Assembly (NCBI GenBank): GCA_900548675.1
Contig: URLJ01000011.1
Span: forward strand, 1-34,428
Reading direction: 5' to 3'
DNA from: an uncultured Mollicutes bacterium
GTDB lineage: Bacteria > Bacillota_I > Bacilli_A > ML615J-28 > CAG-313
Length of the DNA stretch: 34,428 nt
The first letter of the stretch is position 1. Every line of letters starts with the position of its first letter. A program made the position numbers and the translations under genes. The notes under the pieces are model-generated. The model ran no database searches, was not told where the DNA came from, and was given only the letters and a program-made list of their open reading frames with translations. Shown piece by piece: positions 25,227 through 33,341 of this stretch.

Positions 25227-26267
25227 AAGTGAAGTTATAAAGTTAATAGGTTTATTTAACTCGCTAATTAACTTTTCTCCTTTTTTTGTAAAACCTAATA
25301 ATCTCACATATCCATATTCTATAATGTGATAATTTTTATTTGTTTGTAGTAATAGTGATTTTAGAATAATTCGTTTAAACATCGATAAGGAATAACGTGA
25401 GTTCTTTAATTCTTGTAAGGATGTTTGATAGTCTAAGGTAGGATTAATTCTATTAGCAATATAGTTTTCTACTCCCTCTTTTGATAAAGAGGATGATTTT
25501 AAATAGCCTTTTATATTTTCTTGATAAAAATTGTAGAGAAATAGATTCCACAATTTATCATAGTTAATTTTCATTAAGATGTTTTCGTTGTAAGGGATAT
25601 ATTCACTAATACTATTACCATTTTGAAAAGAAGAACGTAGCGCGGTTGCCGATTGGAATAATGTTTGACTGTTGATGTCTTTTTCATTATCGCTTGTCCC
25701 TTTTCGATTGATTGTATGTAAGCAGATTTCGTTTTTGGTTTTTAAATTATAATTATAAATAGTTTTAAAATATTGCATAGCTAAAGTGTTATTTGGAAGA
25801 ATTAGATCATCACAATTTTTACCAAAAAGCTCTTCAAGTGCCTTTTGGTGTGCTTTTTTATAGCTTATGCGTGCTTTATTATATTTTTTAAAGATTTCTT
25901 GATATTCAGGTGAATTAATAATATTAAAATAGGATTCTAAATCCTTTAGTGAAAGATTCTCAGTTCCAAACGCTATATCTGTGACATTCATCGCAATCAA
26001 AATATTGCAGACATTTTGGGCGTAGTAGTCAGCACTATGGAGAGTTTCTATGATAGGTAGTTCAATAACAAGGTCTACACCTTTAGATAGTAGAATCCTT
26101 GTTTTATCGAATTTGTTTAGTATAGAAACATCACCACGCATAGTAAATGATCCAGATATAACGGCTATTACATAGTCAGGATTGGTTAATTTTATAGCTT
26201 CTTTAATAAAATATTCGTGTCCATAGTGGTATGGATTACATTCTAGTATTAATCCTAAAATTTTCAT
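25212..26267 (-). CDS. tmcAL: tRNA(Met) cytidine acetate ligase TmcAL (YlbM), apparently frameshifted near the C-terminus
   Basis: The product activates acetate with ATP to acetylate C34 of elongator tRNA-Met. The start is ATG 26267, with GGAG eight bases upstream; an open frame continues further upstream to 26369 but lacks a site and overlaps the divergent gene. The opening GLILECNPYHYGHEYFIK carries the HxGH nucleotidyltransferase motif; SGSFTMRGD (about 50) and FGTE (about 105) are further family motifs. As read it is 351 residues, shorter than B. subtilis YlbM (about 415). The stop at 25212 comes just after an A8 run, and the missing tail is present in the next frame down to 25091. The gene is upstream of mrp on the same strand and probably co-transcribed. 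Confidence 0.9.
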   Translation of the reverse strand: MKILGLILECNPYHYGHEYFIKEAIKLTNPDYVIAVISGSFTMRGDVSILNKFDKTRILLSKGVDLVIELPIIETLHSADYYAQNVCNILIAMNVTDIAFGTENLSLKDLESYFNIINSPEYQEIFKKYNKARISYKKAHQKALEELFGKNCDDLILPNNTLAMQYFKTIYNYNLKTKNEICLHTINRKGTSDNEKDINSQTLFQSATALRSSFQNGNSISEYIPYNENILMKINYDKLWNLFLYNFYQENIKGYLKSSSLSKEGVENYIANRINPTLDYQTSLQELKNSRYSLSMFKRIILKSLLLQTNKNYHIIEYGYVRLLGFTKKGEKLISELNKPINFITSLKKKL

Positions 26268-26308
26268 ATTTTTTCTCCATCTTTCGATAATTTTTTTAAA
26301 CAAAATAT

Positions 26309-26316
26309 GTGATAAT
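26309..26316 (+). promoter_or_regulatory. Possible extended -10 promoter of the thioredoxin-like gene
   Basis: TGTGATAAT (TG at 26308-26309, GATAAT at 26311-26316) lies 17 bases before the ATG, with GAGGTG between. No -35 box at a good distance is seen. Confidence 0.4.
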
Positions 26317-26333
26317 AAATTTGAGGTGAATTT

Positions 26334-26612
26334 ATGAATATCAATAAAATAATTAAAAGTATATATCAACGCAAGGAAAAGTTCTTTGTTATCTTAACTG
26401 ATTCTGATGCTTTATCTAGTAGTTTATGTGATTTCATTACGATGAAGATAAGACAGCAATATGTCGAAGTGCCAACTTATATAATAGGAAAAGAAGCAGC
26501 ACTTACATTAGTAGATACTTATAATATTAAAGAGTTTCCAACAGTATTAGTTTTTAATCATCAAAAAATAATCAATAAGGTAGCAGGATTTAAAGCTGCT
26601 TGCATGTATTAA
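26334..26612 (+). CDS. Small thioredoxin-fold protein without the CxxC active site
   Basis: The 92-residue protein has the thioredoxin pattern: a strand FFVILTD, a helix, a strand PTYIIG, then YNIKEFPTVLVFNHQKI with the cis-Pro loop (EFPT, about residues 65-68), and GFKAA near the end. At the normal active-site position it reads SDALSSSLCDF, so the CxxC pair is replaced and only one Cys remains; disulfide exchange is unlikely. It may bind a partner or act with a single thiol. The start has GAGGTGAATTT ahead. It is divergent from tmcAL and lies upstream of the LuxR-type gene. The fold call is moderately sure and the role unknown. Confidence 0.75.
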   Translation: MNINKIIKSIYQRKEKFFVILTDSDALSSSLCDFITMKIRQQYVEVPTYIIGKEAALTLVDTYNIKEFPTVLVFNHQKIINKVAGFKAACMY

Positions 26613-26722
26613 TATAATAGCATTTTTTTTAATAAAAGTCCCAAATAATGAATGATAATATCATGAAAACTTAATTATTTGTTTATTTATGCTTATCACT
26701 TTTAAAAAAATATCAAATATGA

Positions 26723-26728
26723 TATAAT
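26723..26728 (+). promoter_or_regulatory. Extended -10 promoter of the LuxR-type membrane protein gene
   Basis: TATAAT at 26723-26728 preceded by TGA (26720-26722) gives TGATATAAT. The -35 region is weak (TTTTAA at 17-base spacing). The AAAGGAG box begins 17 bases after the -10. Confidence 0.65.
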
Positions 26729-26759
26729 TATTCGAGTAGGTTTGAAAGGAGTGATAAGA

Positions 26760-28232
26760 ATGGAAAAAAGTGGTAATTCAGACTTTTTTTCTAATATTCA
26801 ATCTTCACTTGTGCAACCTGATCGTGCAAGCATAAAAAGAAGTGGTAAACTAACATATACAGTTTTTTATTTGCTTCTTGCAGTAGTGGTATTAACAATA
26901 TTTGGCTTTCATGCTGAATACACTTTTTTGCGTAATGCTTTCGTTATGATATCGACAAAGGCCAATGTAGCTTTCAATATATACAGAGCACTAATGGTAG
27001 TATCAGCGGTAATTTTTGTGTTAACGCTAAAACCTAAAATTTTAAATCGTGTTTTATATTTTTTAATGCCCCTTACAGCATTAGGCTTAATAGGAAATTT
27101 CTTGTCATTCAAGTATTTAAATAATGGTTTTTTAAATGTAATTACATTAATAATAATTGTAATAGGATTGGGAGCTTTTTTGGCTTCAAGTATCACATTA
27201 TTTTTAAATTTTATTTCATCATATGAAAGAATCATAATAATTAGCATAGCTTTCTTATGTGTTAATCTTATTTTACCTTTGTTAAAAAACTTTACTAAGA
27301 TAAATAATTTTTTTGGCAGTTTCGCTGTTCCTCTTTTATGTCTGCTGATTTCAATATTTGCAATGTATTTTGTAAGCAGAGAACACTTTAGAGATGTTCA
27401 ATTAAATAATGAGAAAATACCTAACTCGCTTTTCATCATTATGACAATTATGTTTGTCTTATTTGTAGTATATGAGTTAGCGTTTATTGTTTTAAAAACA
27501 AATATTTTAGTGCCTAAATATAAATTTAATTATACTGTTTATTATATATCAATATTTATATCGAGTCTTCTTGGTATAGTTTTGTTTTGGTGCTTTAAGT
27601 ATTCCAATTTATACTATATTATTATCTGGACATTGTCGGTAATACTTCTTAGTAGTTTTGGCTTACTCATGATTATTAGTAATGGTACTTTGGTGACAAA
27701 AGCTATTTTTGAAATAATGAGCGGTTTTACTACAGCGAATGGCTTTATTATGTCATTTATGTTGATAGGAAAAATACTAGAGGATAAAGCTAGCTTAAAA
27801 TTATATCGTTTCGTTATTTTAATATTGGGTTCTCTTTTTGTTATATTTGAAATACTTTTTGCATTCATTACTTTTTCTAATGCTGCTTTAGTTTTCATTA
27901 TAATGGAAATGGTTGCTGTAGCGGTCTTAATTATCGTTGTCATAATGCTATTTATTGCTATACACAATATGAAAACTGATAATTCTATTAAAAAAGTTGA
28001 AATAGGAAGTAGCGAAGAGACGAATGAAAATGAGTTTATAAATCCTTATAAGGTTTTAACCAATAAAGAAATAATCGTTTTTGAACAATTATTACTTGGT
28101 AATACCTTAAGACAGATAGCAGGGGAACTAAGAATGAAGTACGATACTGTCAATTTTCACTATAAAAACATTTATAGAAAACTAGATGTTAACTCTAGAA
28201 TAGAATTAATTGTCCGATATGGTAAAAAATAG
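26760..28232 (+). CDS. Polytopic membrane protein with C-terminal LuxR-type helix-turn-helix
   Basis: The start is ATG 26760, eight bases after AAAGGAG (26745-26751); the upstream in-frame TTG at 26742 precedes that box and is rejected. The 490-residue protein has roughly ten to twelve hydrophobic helices (residues 25-405), then a short linker and a LuxR/GerE-type HTH at about 425-488 (LTNKEIIVFEQLLLGNTLRQIA, then YDTVNFHYKNIYRKLDVNSR). The Leu-Thr-x-x-E opening and the recognition helix before KNIYRKL are standard for this fold. It is likely a membrane-embedded, one-component regulator that senses a signal in or across the membrane. Only 159 bases, with a terminator and a promoter, separate it from the pilin operon, so that operon is a reasonable target; this is inference from position. 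Confidence 0.88.
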   Translation: MEKSGNSDFFSNIQSSLVQPDRASIKRSGKLTYTVFYLLLAVVVLTIFGFHAEYTFLRNAFVMISTKANVAFNIYRALMVVSAVIFVLTLKPKILNRVLYFLMPLTALGLIGNFLSFKYLNNGFLNVITLIIIVIGLGAFLASSITLFLNFISSYERIIIISIAFLCVNLILPLLKNFTKINNFFGSFAVPLLCLLISIFAMYFVSREHFRDVQLNNEKIPNSLFIIMTIMFVLFVVYELAFIVLKTNILVPKYKFNYTVYYISIFISSLLGIVLFWCFKYSNLYYIIIWTLSVILLSSFGLLMIISNGTLVTKAIFEIMSGFTTANGFIMSFMLIGKILEDKASLKLYRFVILILGSLFVIFEILFAFITFSNAALVFIIMEMVAVAVLIIVVIMLFIAIHNMKTDNSIKKVEIGSSEETNENEFINPYKVLTNKEIIVFEQLLLGNTLRQIAGELRMKYDTVNFHYKNIYRKLDVNSRIELIVRYGKK

Positions 28233-28324
28233 TTTTAAAATTTTATAAAAGAAGATGCTTTTCTTTAAATAATAAAAATAATTTCTGCAATATTATTAAC
28301 TATTGCGAAAAAAAAGCAAAATAG

Positions 28325-28359
28325 GGAGTTTAAGATTTCAAATCTTAAACTCCTTTTTT
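28325..28359 (+). terminator. Strong terminator upstream of the pilin operon
   Basis: GGAGTTTAAGAT (28325-28336) pairs perfectly with ATCTTAAACTCC (28342-28353), giving a 12-bp stem, followed by six T. It ends transcription from the LuxR-type gene. Its 3' arm overlaps the -35 region of the pilin-operon promoter. Confidence 0.93.
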
Positions 28360-28372
28360 ATTATGCTATAAT
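28345..28372 (+). promoter_or_regulatory. Promoter of the pilin operon
   Basis: TATAAT (28367-28372) preceded by TGC gives an extended -10; TTAAAC (28345-28350), within the terminator arm, is the best -35 at 16-base spacing. The predicted start near 28379 falls at the GAGGTG ribosome binding site, so the leader would be very short. Confidence 0.65.
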
Positions 28373-28391
28373 TTTTGTGAGGTGATTATTA

Positions 28392-28820
28392 GTGAAAGAA
28401 AGGGGCTTTATAATCGTAGAAAAATTTACTACTTATTTAGTATTGAGTGTTGTCGGTATGGCAATTGTATGTTTTTTATTTATAAATACGTCTTTTGTTA
28501 AAGAAAATAGTAAAACAGATAAAAACACAGAGTTTTTAATTATAGAAGAAATGATTACAGAAGCAATTGATGCAATTATAGCTAAAGAATTGCCAGTAAG
28601 GATTGGAAAAACAAAAAAATATTTATACTATGAAAGTGATTCAGAAGAGATGAGTAAATTAGAGATCAATTCTGAAAAGGAAAATATTAATTTAAATATT
28701 ATAAATTATGAAATTATTAGTGGTAATTGTTTAAAAGTTAATTATGGCGATGAACATGAGACAAGACATTTAATTTTTTATATTCCAAGAGGTATAACTA
28801 CAAATGAGAGCATTGATTGA
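28392..28820 (+). CDS. Type IV pilin-like protein (minor pseudopilin 1)
   Basis: The 142-residue protein starts at GTG with GAGGTG 7 bases upstream. Its N-terminus KERG-FIIVE, followed by a hydrophobic helix to about residue 30, is a prepilin signal: cleavage after Gly5 would give F at +1 and Glu at +5. The remaining polar domain has a single Cys and no recognised fold. It is the first gene of the pilin operon and overlaps the next by 17 bases. It is assigned by the N-terminal motif and context. Confidence 0.82.
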   Translation: MKERGFIIVEKFTTYLVLSVVGMAIVCFLFINTSFVKENSKTDKNTEFLIIEEMITEAIDAIIAKELPVRIGKTKKYLYYESDSEEMSKLEINSEKENINLNIINYEIISGNCLKVNYGDEHETRHLIFYIPRGITTNESID

Positions 28821-29619
28821 ACTAAATTTTGATAATAATTCATTTTCTACTATAGTTTGGAAAATTTTAGGTAATGACAGGTCTAAAATATTAACACTTA
28901 ACAACAATATAGTTGAATTTTATAATAATTCAAGTATTATTGATAAGTTTACAGCTGATATAAATAAGACTATAACAGATAATAAAATAAAAGCTGTTGA
29001 ATTTTTAGTCTCTTCTGAAAGATTTTTTTATGACACATTGATTGATAAAAGTATATTTATAAATACATCTAAAAAAATAATTCAAGAAGAATTGCATAAA
29101 CATTATGATAATTTGATGAAAGATTTTGAACTGACAATACGAAAAATAATAAACTTCAAAAATGAAAAAATAATAATCTATTATTTCATTCCAATCATAG
29201 AAAGTGAAGTTTTGAATATTGTAAAAGTAAATTTTAGGAAGCTAAAATGTGATATCAAATATGATTTTGAAGTAATCAATAATTTCATAGAACGATATCA
29301 TTGTGATAATGGGTACTTTATATGGGTAGAAGATAATAAAATTATAGTAACGGCCTTTTATCAAGGTTTAATGACAACTTTTTTTAAAATTAAAGGCAAT
29401 TCTAATATAGCACTTACAGAGATAGCAAGTTATCTTTTTGAACTTTCAGAAGAGTTGGCAAGTACTGATTTAAAGATTTTTAATGTTAATAATTCTGAAA
29501 CTATGGTCAATGATGTCATAAAAATACTATCTAGATACAATAACCATTTCTCATCATGCAAAATAATAAATGTAGATAAGAAATATAAAAGAGGTTTAAT
29601 GTATGAAATTAAACAATAA
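28804..29619 (+). CDS. Possible PilM-like cytoplasmic assembly protein
   Basis: The 271-residue protein has no membrane segment or signal. I do not recognise it firmly. Its pattern of a short actin-like opening (ALIELNF), a long helical middle that contains SKKIIQEELHKHYDNLM, then IIIYYFIPIIESEVLNIVKV and KLKCDIKYDFEVINNF, recalls PilM, the actin-like cytoplasmic protein that links the pilus platform to its inner-membrane partners, where an EAEKYIP helix precedes a similar strand and 'l..aGl' segment. A clear phosphate loop is not seen. The ATG overlaps the upstream gene by 17 bases, with AAGAGG about 12 bases ahead. Its place among pilin genes supports the call. Confidence 0.55.
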   Translation: MRALIELNFDNNSFSTIVWKILGNDRSKILTLNNNIVEFYNNSSIIDKFTADINKTITDNKIKAVEFLVSSERFFYDTLIDKSIFINTSKKIIQEELHKHYDNLMKDFELTIRKIINFKNEKIIIYYFIPIIESEVLNIVKVNFRKLKCDIKYDFEVINNFIERYHCDNGYFIWVEDNKIIVTAFYQGLMTTFFKIKGNSNIALTEIASYLFELSEELASTDLKIFNVNNSETMVNDVIKILSRYNNHFSSCKIINVDKKYKRGLMYEIKQ

Positions 29620-30103
29620 GGGAACAAGCATTCTAGAAGCAGTTTTGTTAATGATTACAATATCTCTCGCAACATTATCTTTATGTGAAACAAAGTATAA
29701 TGCTGCTTTGGCTAAGAAGCACGATGAATACAATATGAAATTTGTCAATATAGTTAATAATACTTACAGCATTATTTTTTCTTGTAATGATGAAATTAAT
29801 ACGCTTTTTAAGTATTATGAGTCAATAGGGATTAAGGGTAACATGGTTTTAAAAGAAGAAATAAAAAGAAATGGTATAGTGATAAGGAAAGTTTGGGAAA
29901 CTTTTATAAAACTTGATGAACAGCTCATACAAAGAGATCAAATTACTAAGGGATATAGTATTAAAATCAAATGGTATATTTTTGAGGAAGATTACACTGA
30001 AGATAGAAGTAGGCTTATTATGATAGAACCACTTAAAGTCCTGGGAAGAACAGCTTTTGAGGTATATACAAGTGATACATGGAGCTTTATATATGAAACT
30101 TAG
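29603..30103 (+). CDS. Type IV pilin-like protein (minor pseudopilin 2)
   Basis: The 166-residue protein begins MKLNNKG-TSILEAVLLM, a prepilin signal with cleavage after Gly7 and Glu at +5, followed by a hydrophobic helix to about 28. A helical spine and a beta-rich C-terminal domain (about 75-160) follow, as in minor pilins. It overlaps the preceding gene by 17 bases; AAAGAGG (29586-29592) is 10 bases before the start. It overlaps the next gene by 11 bases. Confidence 0.82.
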   Translation: MKLNNKGTSILEAVLLMITISLATLSLCETKYNAALAKKHDEYNMKFVNIVNNTYSIIFSCNDEINTLFKYYESIGIKGNMVLKEEIKRNGIVIRKVWETFIKLDEQLIQRDQITKGYSIKIKWYIFEEDYTEDRSRLIMIEPLKVLGRTAFEVYTSDTWSFIYET

Positions 30104-30497
30104 AATTAATAATAGAGGAGGAATTAATGTAATAGTGATATTATCTTTGATAATTTCTATTGCATTATTTTCAATGTCGACAATTTTAATCTCCAATAAA
30201 GCGACTACTAGAAGTAAAGCTTTTGAAAAAAAATTCAATAGGATTGAACTTATTAATAATGGGTATCGTTTAATGAATATGTATATGCCAAAACACAATA
30301 ACAAACCTGATTTTAGGTATGTTAGAAATAACACTGCTAAAATAAAATATACAAAAATTGTAAATAATGAATATTATTTTGAGTGCATATTAAGAAGTCA
30401 ACCATATAAAAAAATTACTTTCCATATCTTGGTGATAAAAGATAATAAATATCAAATATATGGATATACAATATCAGATGTTGAGGGAGAATATTAA
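30093..30497 (+). CDS. Type IV pilin-like protein lacking Glu5 (possible tip pseudopilin)
   Basis: I place the start at ATG 30093, eight bases after GGAG (30081-30084), inside the previous gene; an upstream in-frame ATG at 30057 would put a polar extension before the signal. The 134-residue protein starts MKLRINNRG-GINVIVILSL, a prepilin-like signal in which Gly-Gly precedes the helix and position +5 is Ile, not Glu. Loss of Glu5 is known in the GspK-type tip pseudopilin, so this is a candidate tip subunit. The rest is a short beta-rich domain. The stop overlaps the next start by one base (TAATG). Confidence 0.72.
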   Translation: MKLRINNRGGINVIVILSLIISIALFSMSTILISNKATTRSKAFEKKFNRIELINNGYRLMNMYMPKHNNKPDFRYVRNNTAKIKYTKIVNNEYYFECILRSQPYKKITFHILVIKDNKYQIYGYTISDVEGEY

Positions 30498-31696
30498 TGA
30501 TAGTTAAATATAAAGGGATTTATGAAAAAAGATTAATTGAAGGAGTTTTAAAATGCACACAAGTTGAAGAAGCAAAAAATGCTCTTTCTAATAATGGTAT
30601 TCGTATAACTACTTGTAAAGAGATTTCATATAATTATTTTTCAAAATTCAAAAAGAAGTTATCTTTTAATGAAATACATAAGTTATTTAAACAATGGGCT
30701 AATTTAAATGCTGTTGGAATGACACCACAAGAAACATTAAAAATCATCGCATTTAATCAAAGTAATACTATTATTAGAAGATATTTATTTTCAACAATGC
30801 TACAAATGTACTTTGGACATAGTATGAAAGAAAGTTTTGATATTTCAGGCGAAGTAAATGGAGTTGAGATAGATAAATTTTGCTTAGAGATGATAGATAT
30901 AGCTGAAATTAGTGGTAATTTAAAGACGGTTATTAACGATTTATGTGAGTATTATGAAGCCAAGGCCGAATTTAAAAGCAAAATTAAGCTTGGAACCATT
31001 TATCCTAAGATAGTTTTAGTAGTAGGGATAGTTTTAATGATTGCGATTTTGACCTTTATTTTACCTTCATATAAAGAACTGTTTGTGAGCATGGATATAG
31101 AGATTCCTTTTTTTACATCAGTATTATTTCAAATATCTAGCTTTTTTTCCAAGTATGTCTTATTTATAATATTGTTGGTCTGTATATTAATATTTGGTAT
31201 TATGGTCTTGAAAAAGAAAATCAAAAACTTACGATTTATTGAAAAAATAAAATGTAGAATTAATCTTTACAAAAATGTAACAATAATGAATATATCATCG
31301 ACACTTAAGGTGTTACTTGGTAGTAATGTTCCGTTATCAAAATCGCTATCTTTTACAAAGACAGTTATCGAAAACTATTATTATAAAATAGCATTGCAAA
31401 ATATAATTGAATCAGTCAATGAAGGGGAAGAGTTGTCGATTTCTATTGGCCGCCATGAAGTTTTTAATAAAGAGTTTTGTGAATTAGTTAGTATCGGTGA
31501 AGCATCTGGTTTATTAAAAGAAAGTTTTAAAGATATAAATACTTATTATAATGAAATGGTTAAAGAAAAACTAAAAAAATTAATTGCTTTAATAGAACCT
31601 ATTTCAATTATTGTAGTTTCTATTATCATGATTGTAATGATACTGATGTTATTTTTACCTTTAACAAATATAACTAATAGTCAATTACTTAAATAG
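30497..31696 (+). CDS. Type II secretion/type IV pilus platform protein (GspF/PilC/ComGB family)
   Basis: The 399-residue membrane protein has the family layout: a cytoplasmic N-terminal domain with a four-helix T2SF domain (about 55-165), a first membrane pair (about 170-195 and 215-240), a second T2SF domain (about 255-365) and a final helix (about 370-392). Each T2SF half ends in a conserved GE/GN-type loop (IAEISGNLKTVINDL; SIGEASGLLKESF). It anchors the ATPase and the pilins at the membrane. Translation is coupled to the upstream gene by a TAATG overlap. The order F-then-E is the reverse of comGA-comGB. Confidence 0.93.
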   Translation: MIVKYKGIYEKRLIEGVLKCTQVEEAKNALSNNGIRITTCKEISYNYFSKFKKKLSFNEIHKLFKQWANLNAVGMTPQETLKIIAFNQSNTIIRRYLFSTMLQMYFGHSMKESFDISGEVNGVEIDKFCLEMIDIAEISGNLKTVINDLCEYYEAKAEFKSKIKLGTIYPKIVLVVGIVLMIAILTFILPSYKELFVSMDIEIPFFTSVLFQISSFFSKYVLFIILLVCILIFGIMVLKKKIKNLRFIEKIKCRINLYKNVTIMNISSTLKVLLGSNVPLSKSLSFTKTVIENYYYKIALQNIIESVNEGEELSISIGRHEVFNKEFCELVSIGEASGLLKESFKDINTYYNEMVKEKLKKLIALIEPISIIVVSIIMIVMILMLFLPLTNITNSQLLK

Positions 31697-31705
31697 GGGG
31701 ATATA

Positions 31706-33307
31706 ATGCTTTATAATGACGTAATAAAATCGTATTTTATAAAAATTGCTGAAAAAAATACTATAAACTGGCATGAAATAAATGAACATTATAGTAAAAG
31801 ACTAGATGTTTTATTATTAAAAAGAAGAATCATTACTCCTGAAGAGATGTTAAAATTCTATCTTTATTTTTTCAAAATACCATTATATAAAAATGGAATG
31901 TTTCGAAATTCTAATAGTTTAATAGGTGAATTTGATTCATTTTTAGTCGAAAAATATCATGTATTACCACTTGGAATATATCATAAAAAATTGTTAGTAT
32001 TGACAAGTGATCCATTTTCTACCAAAGGATTAGTTTTATTAAAAAAGAAGTACCTTCTCAATATCGAATTATACTTGACAACTTTCGATGAATTAAAGAA
32101 AATTTACATTGAAAATACGAGTGATTATCGATATGAAGGATTAAAAAAGAATGATAGTGAGTTAAATACAGTAAAGTTAGTTGATACAATTATAACAAAG
32201 GCTATTGAAACAAAATCTAGTGACATACATATCGAGCCCAGTAAAATAGGGGTTAGGGTTAGATATCGTCAAAATGGTGTTTTGGAATTAATGCAAAATA
32301 TATCGATTGAACAATTTAATTCTTTGGCTGCGAGAATAAAAGTAATTTCAGATATGGATCCTGCTAAATCAAAAATTTCACAAGAAGGTAGAATTAACTA
32401 TATTTTCCGCAAACAAAGTTATGATTTGCGTGTATCAACTATTCCTACATTATATAAGGAAAGAATAGTAATTAGAATACTTAACAATAGTGATATAAAT
32501 CTTAACATTAAGAACTTAAATTATGATAGTTCAGTAGAAAAACATCTCATTGAAATGCTCAATTCTAAAAAAGGGTTAGTTTTAGTAACAGGTCCAACTG
32601 GCAGTGGAAAAACGACGTCATTGTATTCTTTTATTAATTGTATAGATAAAAAACATAATTCTATTATAACGATTGAGGATCCAGTTGAATATGTTATAAG
32701 TGATGTAAGTCAAGTAGTTGTCAATGGCAATTCGCAATTAACATTTAGTAGTGCTCTAAGAAACATTTTAAGACAAGACCCTAATGTTATTTTTATAGGA
32801 GAAATTAGAGACAATGAAACAGCAATAATGGCATGTAATATGGCAATGACAGGGCATTTGGTATTATCAAGTATGCATACTAATACGATAGAGGGAGTAA
32901 TATTTCGTTTGTTAGATATGGGAGTAGAAGCAAAATCATTAGTAGACTCTTTATTATGCATTATGAACCAACGACTTGTTAGGGAGGTTTGCCCACATTG
33001 TAGAAAAGTAACTTATATTGATGAAGAAAATGCTCTTAAATATGGATTAAACAAAGGGGAAGTAGTTTATGAAAGTTCTGGTTGTAGTGAATGCAATTAT
33101 ACTGGTTATATAGGAAGAATTTTGATACATGATATTTATTTTATCAATAAAAAAGTAAAGGAAGAATTTATGAAAGAAGGTGATATAGGAATACTTACGA
33201 CAGATATTAATAGTTTAAAATCCCAAAAATTTTTATGTTCTGCTAAAAAACTTTTAAAAGAAGGAAAAACTACAGTTGAAGAACTTAATCGCCTCGATTT
33301 AGAATAA
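31706..33307 (+). CDS. Type II secretion/type IV pilus assembly ATPase (GspE/PilB family)
   Basis: The 533-residue ATPase powers pilin assembly at the cytoplasmic face. An N-terminal region (about 1-140) resembles the MshEN/T2SSE_N domain. The motor has SSDIHIEPS (about 172), Walker A GPTGSGKTTS (about 295), an Asp box (ITIEDPVEY), Walker B VIFIGEIRD (about 360) and the His box MTGHLVLSSMHTNT (about 385-397). A zinc-binding pair CPHC (about 429) and CSEC (about 460) is present, typical of assembly and not retraction ATPases. The start has AGGGGGA (31696-31701). No PilT-like retraction ATPase is present in the window. Confidence 0.97.
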   Translation: MLYNDVIKSYFIKIAEKNTINWHEINEHYSKRLDVLLLKRRIITPEEMLKFYLYFFKIPLYKNGMFRNSNSLIGEFDSFLVEKYHVLPLGIYHKKLLVLTSDPFSTKGLVLLKKKYLLNIELYLTTFDELKKIYIENTSDYRYEGLKKNDSELNTVKLVDTIITKAIETKSSDIHIEPSKIGVRVRYRQNGVLELMQNISIEQFNSLAARIKVISDMDPAKSKISQEGRINYIFRKQSYDLRVSTIPTLYKERIVIRILNNSDINLNIKNLNYDSSVEKHLIEMLNSKKGLVLVTGPTGSGKTTSLYSFINCIDKKHNSIITIEDPVEYVISDVSQVVVNGNSQLTFSSALRNILRQDPNVIFIGEIRDNETAIMACNMAMTGHLVLSSMHTNTIEGVIFRLLDMGVEAKSLVDSLLCIMNQRLVREVCPHCRKVTYIDEENALKYGLNKGEVVYESSGCSECNYTGYIGRILIHDIYFINKKVKEEFMKEGDIGILTTDINSLKSQKFLCSAKKLLKEGKTTVEELNRLDLE

Positions 33308-33341
33308 ACTATTCTAATGAATTGCAAATAGGAGGTAGAAA

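Noticed and set aside
26268..26369. Upstream extension of tmcAL to 26369
   Set aside because: The family begins at the MKILGLILECNP segment, with GGAG before ATG 26267; the extension overlaps the start of the divergent gene.
26742..26759. TTG at 26742 as start of the LuxR-type gene
   Set aside because: It precedes the AAAGGAG box; ATG at 26760 is correctly placed after it.
30057..30092. ATG at 30057 as start of the third pilin-like gene
   Set aside because: It would add twelve residues before the prepilin signal and lacks a ribosome binding site; ATG 30093 has GGAG eight bases upstream.
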